NCBI GenBank assembly: GCA_016716505.1
Contig: JADJWF010000004.1
Span: forward strand, 744,001 to 808,000
Length of the DNA: 64,000 nt
Source of the DNA: Verrucomicrobiota bacterium
Lineage (GTDB): Bacteria > Verrucomicrobiota > Verrucomicrobiia > Limisphaerales > J093
Reading direction: 5' to 3'
Shown here one piece after another: positions 36,197 through 44,120 of the stretch; position 1 is the stretch's first letter; the number at the start of each line of letters is the position of its first letter. The notes beneath the pieces are model-generated. The model was not told the DNA's origin, made no database searches, and saw nothing but the letters and a program-made list of their open reading frames with translations. Position numbers and translations under genes: made by a program.

Positions 36197-36903
36197 CGAA
36201 CAGGAGAGGCGGGCTGGGTGGCTGACTCGGCGCTCGCTTCCGCAGCGTCCAAGGCGCGGAAAATCTCGTCGTCGGCGGCTCCGCGCAGCAGCGCCTCCCG
36301 AAACGGCCCGCGGGCCACCGCCCGGCTCAGCCGCGCCAGCAAATCCAGGTGGAGCCGCGGAGTCGGCGCGATGAAAAACACCAGCCGTGTGACCGGCACC
36401 CCGTCCGGAGCCGGCTCGGCGAGCGGCAGCGCGTCGCGCAGAAGAATCAACGCCACCACGCCAGAGTCGCGTCCCAGCGCCACCCGCGCGCTCGGGTGAG
36501 GCAGCGCAATGCCACCGCCGACCGGGGCGGTGGTGAGCCCTCCCGGCGCCTGGAGCCGCTGCGCCAGCATTTGCCGCACCGGCGGGGTCACGCCGGGCAG
36601 GGCTGACACGATCCGCCCCAAGGTGGCCGCCACCTCTGCCCCGGCCACGTCCCGCCAAATGCCTCCCGTGCGGAGCAGTGGCATGAGCTGAAGACCGGTG
36701 GCCAGGGCGCGAACTTCCGGAGCGAGGAAGCCGGCTTTCGCCGCCAGCCCGCGGCGCGCGGCCCAATCCGCCACTTGCGCCCGGTCGAACAACTGGCGGC
36801 CGCGATCCTCCATGCAGGGCAGTCCCTCGTCGCGCACCCAGCCCTGGACGACGCGTTCCGGCACGCCAAACGATTCGGCAATTTCAACAAGGTTGAGAAA
36901 CAT
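36193..36903 (-). CDS. HTH-PTS EIIA(Ntr)-like fusion protein inside the hydrogenase-like operon
   Basis: A 236-residue cytoplasmic protein. Residues about 1-52 form an excisionase/MerR-type helix-turn-helix (LVEIAESFGVPERVVQGWV). Residues about 75-225 are a PTS IIA (PtsN-like) domain whose phospho-accepting His is in GGGIALPHPSARV. It is neither a structural subunit nor a sugar transporter here: it sits between two HyfB-like genes, 16 bp downstream of one and in ATGA overlap with the other. A regulatory or sensing role linked to phosphotransfer state is inferred. DNA binding by the HTH is plausible but unproven. Confidence 0.85.
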   Translation of the reverse strand: MFLNLVEIAESFGVPERVVQGWVRDEGLPCMEDRGRQLFDRAQVADWAARRGLAAKAGFLAPEVRALATGLQLMPLLRTGGIWRDVAGAEVAATLGRIVSALPGVTPPVRQMLAQRLQAPGGLTTAPVGGGIALPHPSARVALGRDSGVVALILLRDALPLAEPAPDGVPVTRLVFFIAPTPRLHLDLLARLSRAVARGPFREALLRGAADDEIFRALDAAEASAESATQPASPVR

Positions 36904-36919
36904 GAGCAGGCAAAACCTT

Positions 36920-38878
36920 TCACCCGGCGCGGTGCATCACGATCAACAGCGCGAGGGCCGCGAGGCCGATCAACGTGTACAGCAGATACGACTGCACCCG
37001 GCCGTGCTGCAGCCGGCGCACGGCCGTGGAAACCCGCAACACCCCCCGCGCCGCGGGCTCGATGATCCGTTCCAGCACGGTTTCAGGGGTGTGCTCCGTG
37101 CGCATCGCCCGGACGGGCAGAACCGCCTCGACCGGATGCTCGTGGCGCACGGGCCGGAGAATCCACGCAAACCAGCCGGTGATAATCTCCGCGAAGGACG
37201 ATGCCGTGTACTGCATCCGCGCCGTCGGTGCCGCGTAACCACAATCCCACGTGACTGCCCGGCCCACCCGGCCCCGATGCACGTGACGCCACAACTCGGC
37301 CCCGACGGCGCCCGCCAGCAACGCCAGTACGACGTGAACGAACGTGAGCACCGCCAGCGGCGCGGGCGCGGGTTGGCGGGCCGTCCAGGCCGGTTGCCAC
37401 GCCTCGACCACCCGGGCCACGGCCGGCCAGAAGACCACCGGCAGCAACCCGATCGCCACGCAGGCCGCGGCCAGTATTCCCATCGCCGTCCGCATGAGGC
37501 GGCCGCACTCGTGGGCGCCCTCGGCCGCGGGTGAACGCGGCGCGCCGAGGAAGACCACCCCACACACCTTCACGAAGCACGCGAGGGCCAGCGCGCCGGT
37601 CATGCCGAGCAGGACCGCCGCGGGAATCGCGGCCCACGCGGAGGGACCGTGCGCGAGGGTGGCCTCGAACAACCCGAGATAGACGAGGAATTCGCTGACA
37701 AAGCCGTTCAGCGGCGGCAGGCCGGCGATGGCGGCCGCGCCCAGGCCGAACAGCGCCGTCGTCCACGGCATGGTTCGCCACAGCCCCCCGAGCCGGCTCA
37801 TTTCGCGCGTACCGGTGGCGTGCAACACCGAACCGGCGCCCAGAAACAGCAGCGCCTTGAACAGACCGTGGTTCCAGACATGCAACAGCCCCCCGGCCAG
37901 CGCCAACTGCCCCCAGACCACGTTCCCCTGTTCGGCCGCGAGCAGGGCAAAGCCCAGACCGATCAGGATGATGCCGATGTTTTCCACGCTGTGGTACGCC
38001 AACAGCCGCTTCAGATCGTGCTGGCCCAGAGCAAACACCACCCCCAGGACGGCGCTCACCACCCCAAGGGAGGCGACCACCCAGGGCAGTCCCGTCGGCA
38101 ACGGCAGCCAACCCGTGAACCGCACCAAGCCGTAGATGCCCATCTTGATCGCCACGCCCGAAAGGATCGCGGAGATGTGGCTGGGGGCATTCGCGTGCGC
38201 CGACGGCAGCCAGATGTGCAGCGGAAAGAGGCCGGCTTTGAGACCGAAGCCGATCAAGGCCAACCACAACAGCGGGGCGAAGTCGGTTTGATCGCGCAGA
38301 GGTCCCAGGTCCCAACTTCCCGTCCGCGCGGCGAGCGACGCAAAGAAGCCGAACAAGCACAACGTTCCGGCGTGGGAAGCGGCGAAGTACAGCCAGCCCG
38401 CCTGCCGGACGGCCGCGTGCCGGCTGTCCAGGATGATCAGGCGCCACGCGCTCAAGGCGAACAGCTCCCAGGCGATCAGGAACTGGAGGCCGTCGGACGA
38501 CACCAGCACCAGCGCCATGCTCAGCAGCAAACTGCTCCACCACAAGCGCCCGGCCGGCGCCGACCGCGGATGCTCCCGCTCGTTCCAGTACTCCCGGCTG
38601 TACAGCGCCCCCGCTCCCCCCAACACGGCGAGAAGGGCCAGGAACAGGGCGGACACGGCGTCCATTCGCAGGTGGATGCCGGCAGTCCCCAGGTGAAAGC
38701 CGGCCTGCCAGGTCCAGCCGTCGCCGGTGGTGAGGACGACGGCAGCCGAGCCGAGGGCGAAACCCGAGGCGCTCAGGGACGAAATCAGCCAGCCACGGCC
38801 CGACCGAACCGCGCATCCCAGCGCGATCAACGCCGCCGCGCCCGCCAACGTGAGCAACCAGGCTGCGATCGAGTTCAT
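36920..38878 (-). CDS. HyfB/NuoL-like antiporter-type subunit, copy 1 (first gene of operon)
   Basis: A 652-residue NuoL/HyfB family protein: GFGLKAGLFPLHIWLPSAHANAPSH (written here as GFGLKAGLF then PLHIWLPSAHANAPSH), HDLKRLLAYHSVENIG, LHVWNHGLFKALLFLGAG and C-terminal WDCGYAAPTARMQYTA. The ATG at 38878 starts directly into a membrane segment; the 27 residues that could precede it are Pro/Ser/Ala-rich and non-membrane. With the second copy and the HyfF-like subunit this gives three antiporter-like channels, as in hydrogenase-4 rather than the minimal formate hydrogenlyase. Confidence 0.9.
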   Translation of the reverse strand: MNSIAAWLLTLAGAAALIALGCAVRSGRGWLISSLSASGFALGSAAVVLTTGDGWTWQAGFHLGTAGIHLRMDAVSALFLALLAVLGGAGALYSREYWNEREHPRSAPAGRLWWSSLLLSMALVLVSSDGLQFLIAWELFALSAWRLIILDSRHAAVRQAGWLYFAASHAGTLCLFGFFASLAARTGSWDLGPLRDQTDFAPLLWLALIGFGLKAGLFPLHIWLPSAHANAPSHISAILSGVAIKMGIYGLVRFTGWLPLPTGLPWVVASLGVVSAVLGVVFALGQHDLKRLLAYHSVENIGIILIGLGFALLAAEQGNVVWGQLALAGGLLHVWNHGLFKALLFLGAGSVLHATGTREMSRLGGLWRTMPWTTALFGLGAAAIAGLPPLNGFVSEFLVYLGLFEATLAHGPSAWAAIPAAVLLGMTGALALACFVKVCGVVFLGAPRSPAAEGAHECGRLMRTAMGILAAACVAIGLLPVVFWPAVARVVEAWQPAWTARQPAPAPLAVLTFVHVVLALLAGAVGAELWRHVHRGRVGRAVTWDCGYAAPTARMQYTASSFAEIITGWFAWILRPVRHEHPVEAVLPVRAMRTEHTPETVLERIIEPAARGVLRVSTAVRRLQHGRVQSYLLYTLIGLAALALLIVMHRAG

Positions 38879-39313
38879 GATTTCCGAAGGCGGGGAAGCG
38901 CCGGGACGCGGGGCGGGATCCGACCGGGGCGCCGACGCGGATTCACCGTGGAACCGCACCGGCCAAAGAACACGCCTGGAGCTCCGGGCTCTCTCATGTT
39001 CTCACGCAGCCCATCGCCCAGTACGGTCCGGACGGACCTCCTCCCCAGTCACCCCTGGCAAGGTGGAAAGGCCGAGCCGCATTCGCCGGGCACAACCGGT
39101 TTCCGAAACGCCCGCCCCGTGGGCGAAAAGATCAGTTGGGTCATTTCCCCTTCCAGTGGAACACCACCAGAATAACCTCGTCATGCTGGCGTCTTAACGC
39201 CGTTCTGGCACCAGCGTCAATGGCCGTGACCAAGATTGATTGATTGACGAGCGGCGATGGATGTGATTCGCGGACGCGCCCGGCGAGGGGGCGGACACTG
39301 ATTGCTGGACGCT
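38879..39313. other. Intergenic region upstream of the Ehr-type operon
   Basis: About 435 bp between two minus-strand genes; it should contain the operon promoter. A weak candidate on the minus strand is TTAAGA, 17 bp, TATTCT near 39165-39197, which would leave a leader of about 280 nt. No RNA gene, riboswitch or credible ORF was seen; the short open frames on both strands have no protein-like composition. Confidence 0.35.
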
Positions 39314-40504
39314 TCACCGCGAGCCCCGCCGCAGGCGATAAATCCGTGGCTCCCACGGCGTGAAATCAGCCGTGAAACCCCTGCCATCGCTGGCGATTGG
39401 TGCGTCGGGGGCCTCGATCGAAGAAACCGAAACCGAACCCTCCTGGGTCAGTGCGGGACCGAAGTCAAAGCGCGCCTTCGCGGCCCGGCCCAGCGTCTCG
39501 ACTGCGAACAGCCAGGCACCATCGGCCGCCGGTTTGACCATGATCGCGATTCTTCCTTCCCCTTCCGGGCTGGTGACCGTGACCGTCTCAGGGGGGAGGC
39601 TGGTTGAGTTGAGCACCGGGGCGAGGCGAGCTATCTGCCGATTCAGTTCCGTCACGGCGGCGAGCATCTCCGCGTCGTCGAGGAGGGCCGACTCGTTGAA
39701 CCTCGGCTGCCATTCGTGGACGAAGTAAATCAGGCCGCGCGAGCCGTGGATCAACGACAGCCACACCATGCTCCGCACCTGGGCTGGGGTCGGCTTGGCG
39801 GTCTTGGAACTGATGCGGGTACACTCGATGCAGTTCCAAACAATCCGGCCGTCGCTCCAACCCACCAACCGTTCCACTCCGCGCGCAACGAACTCCAATC
39901 GGCCCCGCACCGCGGGCGAGTCGTGGGTCACCGGGTAAATGTCGAACGACACGATGTCCGCGCCCCGGACGTACTCCGGATAGTCTTCCGGATGGTTGGT
40001 TCGGACGCCTCGTCCGTGCCAGCCATCCCAGGCAACGCCTTGGCCGAGGTTCAGCAGCACGGGCCGCGTGGGGTCCGCCGTCCGCAGGCGCTCGTAATCG
40101 CGCACGATGGTCGCCGGCGGGATCGGCGGTCCCCAGCCGCCGCCGGGCGCGGGTTGGGCATTGTCCGGTTCATCGCCATGCATCCAGCCGACAATCGTGG
40201 GGTCTTCCAAGTGCTGGCGGCCCACGTCGTTCAGGTCGCAAATGACCTTCATGCCGGCGGCTTTCAGCGTCGCCAACTGCTCCTCGGTCGGCCCCTTCCA
40301 CAAGCCCACGTAGGTATTGAAACCCGCCTTGAGGTAACGCGGTGCCTTCGCGGGATTCTGGAGCCAAACCGCTATCGGGAAGAAGGCCGGATCCGGCGAC
40401 GGACCGCGCGTCCAGCGGGCGTACGGACTGGCAGCGGGCGCGGCAACTGGCTCGCCAGAGGTTGCCAGTGACAAACCCAGCAGGATGGGTAACGCAAATC
40501 TCAT
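39314..40504 (-). CDS. Secreted glycoside-hydrolase-like TIM-barrel protein
   Basis: A 396-residue exported protein with signal peptide (MRFALPILLGLSLATSGEPVAA). The body looks like a (beta/alpha)8 barrel of GH42/GH5-like type: NPAKAPRYLKAGFNTYVGLW, WMHGDEPDN (possible acid/base Glu), DIVSFDIYPV, WNCIECTRIS (possible nucleophile Glu) and GLIYFVHEW. A C-terminal beta-sandwich follows (about 300-396). Exact family and substrate are not recognised. Its ATG is overlapped by the TGA of a damaged upstream frame (CCATGA), so it was probably the second gene of a small operon. Confidence 0.78.
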   Translation of the reverse strand: MRFALPILLGLSLATSGEPVAAPAASPYARWTRGPSPDPAFFPIAVWLQNPAKAPRYLKAGFNTYVGLWKGPTEEQLATLKAAGMKVICDLNDVGRQHLEDPTIVGWMHGDEPDNAQPAPGGGWGPPIPPATIVRDYERLRTADPTRPVLLNLGQGVAWDGWHGRGVRTNHPEDYPEYVRGADIVSFDIYPVTHDSPAVRGRLEFVARGVERLVGWSDGRIVWNCIECTRISSKTAKPTPAQVRSMVWLSLIHGSRGLIYFVHEWQPRFNESALLDDAEMLAAVTELNRQIARLAPVLNSTSLPPETVTVTSPEGEGRIAIMVKPAADGAWLFAVETLGRAAKARFDFGPALTQEGSVSVSSIEAPDAPIASDGRGFTADFTPWEPRIYRLRRGSR

Positions 40505-40838
40505 GGAATGGCGATGGAGATCAGGCCGCCGAGGTCGCGCCGTTTGAACCCCTCGAGACGGCGCCCGGGTGCGCTGAAAGTTGTGGGATTAGGTACGGTG
40601 AGCGTAATGCTGGCCGGCAGCCTGAGCCAGCGGCCGAAGCGCAGGGCTTCCCGGCTCCGGCGCGGATCGTTTTGCTCGAGGGGGGCGCGAGTTGGGGCTC
40701 GCCGCTGCGCCAAGTCCCGGTCAGGGCGAAATGGGCCTTTTTGCTGGGCGCAGCCGCGCCAAAGAGCCTGAGTCGCGGAACGATCACGGCCCCGGCACCC
40801 GCGGTTGCGGGTGACTGGGGGAAATGGCGGCGTTTCAT
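40501..40838 (-). pseudogene. Small Tat-type gene broken by a 1-nt frameshift
   Basis: From an ATG at 40838 the minus strand reads MKRRHFPQSPATAGAGAVIVPRL... (quoted in part), a twin-arginine-like export start, as far as RSGEPQLAPP. The frame then degenerates, but a second frame continues as LEQNDPRRSREALRFGRW... to a TGA at 40501-40503 that overlaps the next gene's ATG in the ATGA manner used elsewhere in this genome. Adding one base to the G6 run at 40680-40685 would fuse the two into one protein of about 112 residues. Function unrecognised. A real indel and an assembly error are both possible. Confidence 0.5.
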
Positions 40839-41074
40839 GGAGCGGAGCGGGGAGCATTGCAGCGGCCGCAGACGATAGGAATCGCGGTCTGTGGCCGACA
40901 AGCCGAATCGGGGCGGAGTCGCGATGAACCCGCGTTCCGGCGGTGGCGATCAGCCGGGTTCGCGACCGGCGGGTGCCAAACCGTGCGTCTGGCCCGGCTT
41001 TTGGCTTGGCAACGAGCCGCGCCGGGAGTAGTCCCCTTCCGCGTTCTTTGACAGGACGGACGATGCATCCGTCC
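40839..41074. other. Gap upstream of the cobalamin riboswitch
   Basis: No credible gene. A perfect TTGACA (-35 type) lies at 41048-41053, shortly before the dyad GGACGGACGA/TCCGTCC at 41054-41075, but no good -10 hexamer sits 17 bp downstream, so the promoter of the riboswitch transcript is only suggested. Confidence 0.3.
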
Positions 41075-41084
41075 GTACACACGA

Positions 41085-41225
41085 ATCGAGGCTAGGGAAC
41101 CCCGTGAGAATCGGGGACGGTTGCGCCACTGTGTCGGGCTACAAGCTCCCATCGCCACTGCGTCCGCTCGCGGCTGCGGGAAGGCGGGAGCAAGGTCCGA
41201 AGCCCCAAGTCAGGATACCGCTCGC
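41085..41225 (+). promoter_or_regulatory. Cobalamin (adenosylcobalamin-type) riboswitch
   Basis: The conserved core is easy to read: AGGGAAC at 41094-41100, then GTGAGAATC, then ACGG..GCGCCACTGTG at about 41116-41133, and the 3' B12 box AAGTCAGGATACCG at 41207-41220. The spacing of about 110 nt between core and B12 box is normal. It lies on the plus strand, about 230 nt before the ATG of the PEP-CTERM gene, with a terminator-like hairpin between. Binding cobalamin normally switches expression off, so the downstream genes should be on when B12 is scarce. Confidence 0.93.
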
Positions 41226-41321
41226 TTCGTGCTCGTCGGGTTCCGTCATCGCCGGAACCAACTTCTCCGCCAAGAGAAGGATGAGGCCAGTCCGGTCCGC
41301 GGGTGCGGCCGGAGACTTCAG

Positions 41322-41374
41322 AATGGCGCCTTCATTCTCCCGTCCGGCGGGGACTGAAGGCGCCATTTGCTTTC
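41322..41374 (+). terminator. Terminator-like hairpin, probable riboswitch expression platform
   Basis: A perfect 13-bp inverted repeat, AATGGCGCCTTCA at 41322-41334 and TGAAGGCGCCATT at 41355-41367, encloses a second stem (TCCCG/CGGGGA) and is followed by TGCTTT. The T tract is short and interrupted, but position between the B12 box and the first ATG fits transcription termination as the regulatory step. An alternative antiterminator pairing was not identified. Confidence 0.65.
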
Positions 41375-41453
41375 CGTCTCCGTCCTGGTCTCGACTGTGA
41401 ACCTGCCGGTGAATGCGATGGTCATCACCGGCGCTCAGCAAGAGTCCTGACCT

Positions 41454-42314
41454 ATGATGTTCGTTCTGACCCGCATCCTCGCGCCCGTTACGGCGGCGGC
41501 GCTGGCGATTGGTTTGCCAGCCGCGCGCGCGCAATGGGCGACCGAGATTGTTGACTACCGTCCCGGCGTCGGCTACGCCACCGAATGGGGCACCGGCCTG
41601 GGCTACACCGATCCCGCCGCCGCGTTGGGCGAGCCCTCGCGCGTGACGCCGGGCGAGTTCGGCGGACCGGTGGATCCATTCAGTCCGCCCTACCTGCGCA
41701 CCCAGCTCGTTTCGCTCGGCGAAGGGGGGTCGCTCACCGTCCGCTTCGATCAACCGATCCGCAATGACCCGCTGAATCCGTACGGCCTCGATTTCATCGT
41801 GTTCGGCGCGGCGGGTTTCATCATCACCAACGGCGATTACACCGGCGGCGGCATCACCGATGGCAGCGTGTTCGGCAACAGCGCGGGGCCAACGCACGTG
41901 TCCGTCAGCGCCGATGGAGCCCTGTTCTTCACGCTCGACACCACCCGGGCGCCCGGGGTGGATGGTCTTTTCCCGACCGATGGCGGTGGCGATTTCACCC
42001 GACCCGTCAACCCGGCTCTGACGAGCGCGGCCTTTGCCGGTTTGGGACTTGCCGGAATTCGCGCGCTCTACGACGGCGCCGGGGGAGGCACGGGCTTCGA
42101 TCTCGCGTGGGCGGTGGATGCCGATGGTCAACCCGTGGCGCTGGACGCGGTCCGCTTCGTGCGGGTGGACGTACTCGCGGACCGCGCGGAGATTGACGCC
42201 TTTGCCGTGGTGGCTCCCATCCCGGAACCGGCCACGTGGGCGCTGTGGGCTCTGGGCGGCGGCGTGCTGTTTTGGAGCGGGCGCGGGAGGCGCCAAACCC
42301 TTGCAAACGGTTGA
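41454..42314 (+). CDS. PEP-CTERM surface protein under B12 riboswitch control
   Basis: A 286-residue exported protein. A signal peptide (LAPVTAAALAIGLPAARA) is followed by a beta-rich domain (LVSLGEGGSLTVRFDQPI, YGLDFIVFGAAGF, GPTHVSVSADGALFF, DAVRFVRVDVLADRAEIDAFAVV) that resembles cell-surface domains found beside vitamin B12 uptake genes in other phyla. It ends with a PEP-CTERM sorting signal: PIPEPATWALWALGGGVLFWSGRGRR (shown as PIPEPATW, membrane segment, then RGRR). ATGs at 41454 and 41457 are both possible. A role in capturing or handling cobalamin at the surface is inferred from the riboswitch. Confidence 0.85.
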   Translation: MMFVLTRILAPVTAAALAIGLPAARAQWATEIVDYRPGVGYATEWGTGLGYTDPAAALGEPSRVTPGEFGGPVDPFSPPYLRTQLVSLGEGGSLTVRFDQPIRNDPLNPYGLDFIVFGAAGFIITNGDYTGGGITDGSVFGNSAGPTHVSVSADGALFFTLDTTRAPGVDGLFPTDGGGDFTRPVNPALTSAAFAGLGLAGIRALYDGAGGGTGFDLAWAVDADGQPVALDAVRFVRVDVLADRAEIDAFAVVAPIPEPATWALWALGGGVLFWSGRGRRQTLANG

Positions 42315-43335
42315 ACGGGCAACGGCCGGCGGCGCGCGGTCTCTTCCACCCCGTCGCCGGATTTGCGCGCTGACTCTGTCCGGGATCCTGTGGCTGCCGC
42401 TCGCGCTTGCCGGCGTATTCACGGACGACTTCGCCACCGATCCCGGCGCGCGCGGCTGGCGGGCCTTCGGCGACGCCAGTTTGTTCGGGTGGCAACCGGC
42501 GGCACAGCGACTGGAGGTCACCTGGGATTCCGAACGGCCGAACAGCTACTGGTTTCGCCCGCTCGGGACGGTGATCGGGATGGATGATGACTTCCGCGCG
42601 GGCTTCGACTTGACGCTATCGGAGGTGGCGGCGGGCATCGTGCCCGGCAAGCCCTATACCTTCCAAATCGCTGCGGGTTTCTTTCGCATGGCGGACGCCA
42701 CCGCGTCCGGCTTCCACCGCGCTTCCGCCATGGCCTCGCCGAACCTCGTCGAGTGGGACTACTTCCCGGACACCGGGCTGGGAGCGACGATCTCACCGGT
42801 GATCGTTTCCAGTCGCAGCCGGTTTATTCCCTCGTTCAGCTTCCCGCTGGAGATGGAGCCGGAGGTCCGGTACCGGGTCGAGATGGAATACACGGCGACC
42901 GACCGCACACTCGTCGTCAGCATGACGGCGGACGGCGCGCCGTTTGGTCCCATCCAACCCGTGACCTTGCCGGACAACTTCGACGGCTTCCGCGCCGATG
43001 CGTTCGGTTTCCTCAGCTACCACAGTGAAGGTGGCGATCCGCGTTTCCTCGGGTCGGTGCTGGCGCGCGGCGTGGTGGACAATGTGGTGCTCGTCACGCC
43101 AGACCCGCCCCGGTTCGCGATCGGTTTCGTGGGCACGGCCGATCAACCGGCCGTGCGGGTCGGGACCACCCGGCCGGGCTGGCGGTACGTACTGGAGGCA
43201 AGCGGCGACGCGGCCAACTGGCTGCGCGTGGGCGGGCCGCTCCCGGGAACTGGCAGCCTGCTCGACATCGCAGACGACCGTGGCGGTGCGTCGGGAGCAC
43301 ATTCGCTGTATCGGGTCCGGGCTGAACCGGAATGA
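42301..43335 (+). CDS. Secreted lectin/glucanase-fold-like protein, second gene of the B12-controlled operon
   Basis: A 344-residue protein of no recognised family. A hydrophobic signal (ALTLSGILWLPLALAG) precedes a concanavalin-like beta domain (about 40-260, starting FTDDFATDPGARGW) and a small C-terminal domain (about 265-344, WRYVLEASGDAANWLRVGG). No ATG or GTG is available near the signal; the TTG at 42301 is proposed, 10 nt after a GGGAGG, and overlaps the previous gene by 14 bp. Its end overlaps the pseudopilin start (ATGA). It has no PEP-CTERM tail of its own. Confidence 0.7.
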   Translation: MQTVERATAGGARSLPPRRRICALTLSGILWLPLALAGVFTDDFATDPGARGWRAFGDASLFGWQPAAQRLEVTWDSERPNSYWFRPLGTVIGMDDDFRAGFDLTLSEVAAGIVPGKPYTFQIAAGFFRMADATASGFHRASAMASPNLVEWDYFPDTGLGATISPVIVSSRSRFIPSFSFPLEMEPEVRYRVEMEYTATDRTLVVSMTADGAPFGPIQPVTLPDNFDGFRADAFGFLSYHSEGGDPRFLGSVLARGVVDNVVLVTPDPPRFAIGFVGTADQPAVRVGTTRPGWRYVLEASGDAANWLRVGGPLPGTGSLLDIADDRGGASGAHSLYRVRAEPE

Positions 43336-44120
43336 AATCGCTTCGCAAGGACAAGTGCCGCCGGCTTGAGGCGACAGCCGGTCCGGGTTTCGAAGCCGGC
43401 GGGTCGGCCTTTTCCCTGGTTGAACTGTTGGTGGTGATGGCGGTTTTGGGCGTCCTCGCGGCGCTGTTGTTGCCGACGATCACCCGCAGCCAGGACACGG
43501 CCCGGCGCATTCGCTGTGTGAGCAACCTGCATCAACTCGGTCTGGCCGGCCAAATGTACTGGGACGATCACGGCGGGGCGACCTTTCGCTACCGGACCGG
43601 AGCGGTGAACGGCGGCGACTGCTACTGGTTCGGCTGGCTGGCTCGCGGGGACGAGGGGGCCCGGGACTTTGATCCGAGTGCCGGGGCGTTGTTCCCGTAC
43701 CTCGGCGGGCGGGGTGTGGAGATCTGCCCATCCCTCAAGCCGACCGGCCCGCGCTTCAAGCTCAAGGCGCGGGGCGCCGCGTACGGCTACGGCTACAACC
43801 TCCACCTCTCCGCGCCGGCGAACCAGCCACCCGTGAACGTGCGGCAGCTCGCCCGGCCCGAGCAGCGGGTGTTCCTCGCCGATGCGGCCCAGGTCAACAC
43901 CTTCCAGGCGCCCGCCTCGCCGGAGAACCCGCTCCTGGAGGAATTCTACTTTGTCAGCACGGACGAGCCGACGGTGCATTTCCGCCACCAACGCCAGGCG
44001 AACGCGGTGTTTTGCGATGGCCACGTGGCCGCCGAGCCGCCGGTGCCGGGGTCACTGGATACGCGGCTGCCGCCGGAGGTCATCGGCCGGCTGCCAGCCG
44101 ACCTGCTCACGGGACCGTGA
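43332..44120 (+). CDS. Type II pseudopilin with H-X9-DG signature
   Basis: A 262-residue prepilin-like protein. The cleavage/methylation site is in GSAFSLVELLVVMAVLGVLAALLLP (split here: GSAF|SLVELLVVMAVLG), preceded by an unusually long 28-residue leader. Near the C-terminus the motif HFRHQRQANAVFCDGHV matches the H-X9-DG tail common in Planctomycetota and Verrucomicrobiota. It is the third gene of the riboswitch-controlled run and is coupled by ATGA. Its 3' end overlaps anmK on the other strand by 14 bp. Such proteins belong to type II secretion/type IV pilus-like assemblies. Confidence 0.88.
   Translation: MKSLRKDKCRRLEATAGPGFEAGGSAFSLVELLVVMAVLGVLAALLLPTITRSQDTARRIRCVSNLHQLGLAGQMYWDDHGGATFRYRTGAVNGGDCYWFGWLARGDEGARDFDPSAGALFPYLGGRGVEICPSLKPTGPRFKLKARGAAYGYGYNLHLSAPANQPPVNVRQLARPEQRVFLADAAQVNTFQAPASPENPLLEEFYFVSTDEPTVHFRHQRQANAVFCDGHVAAEPPVPGSLDTRLPPEVIGRLPADLLTGP

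Noticed and set aside
28960..38878. Genuine NiFe formate hydrogenlyase
   Set aside because: Both pairs of NiFe cysteines are missing from the large subunit and no formate dehydrogenase or maturation gene is nearby.
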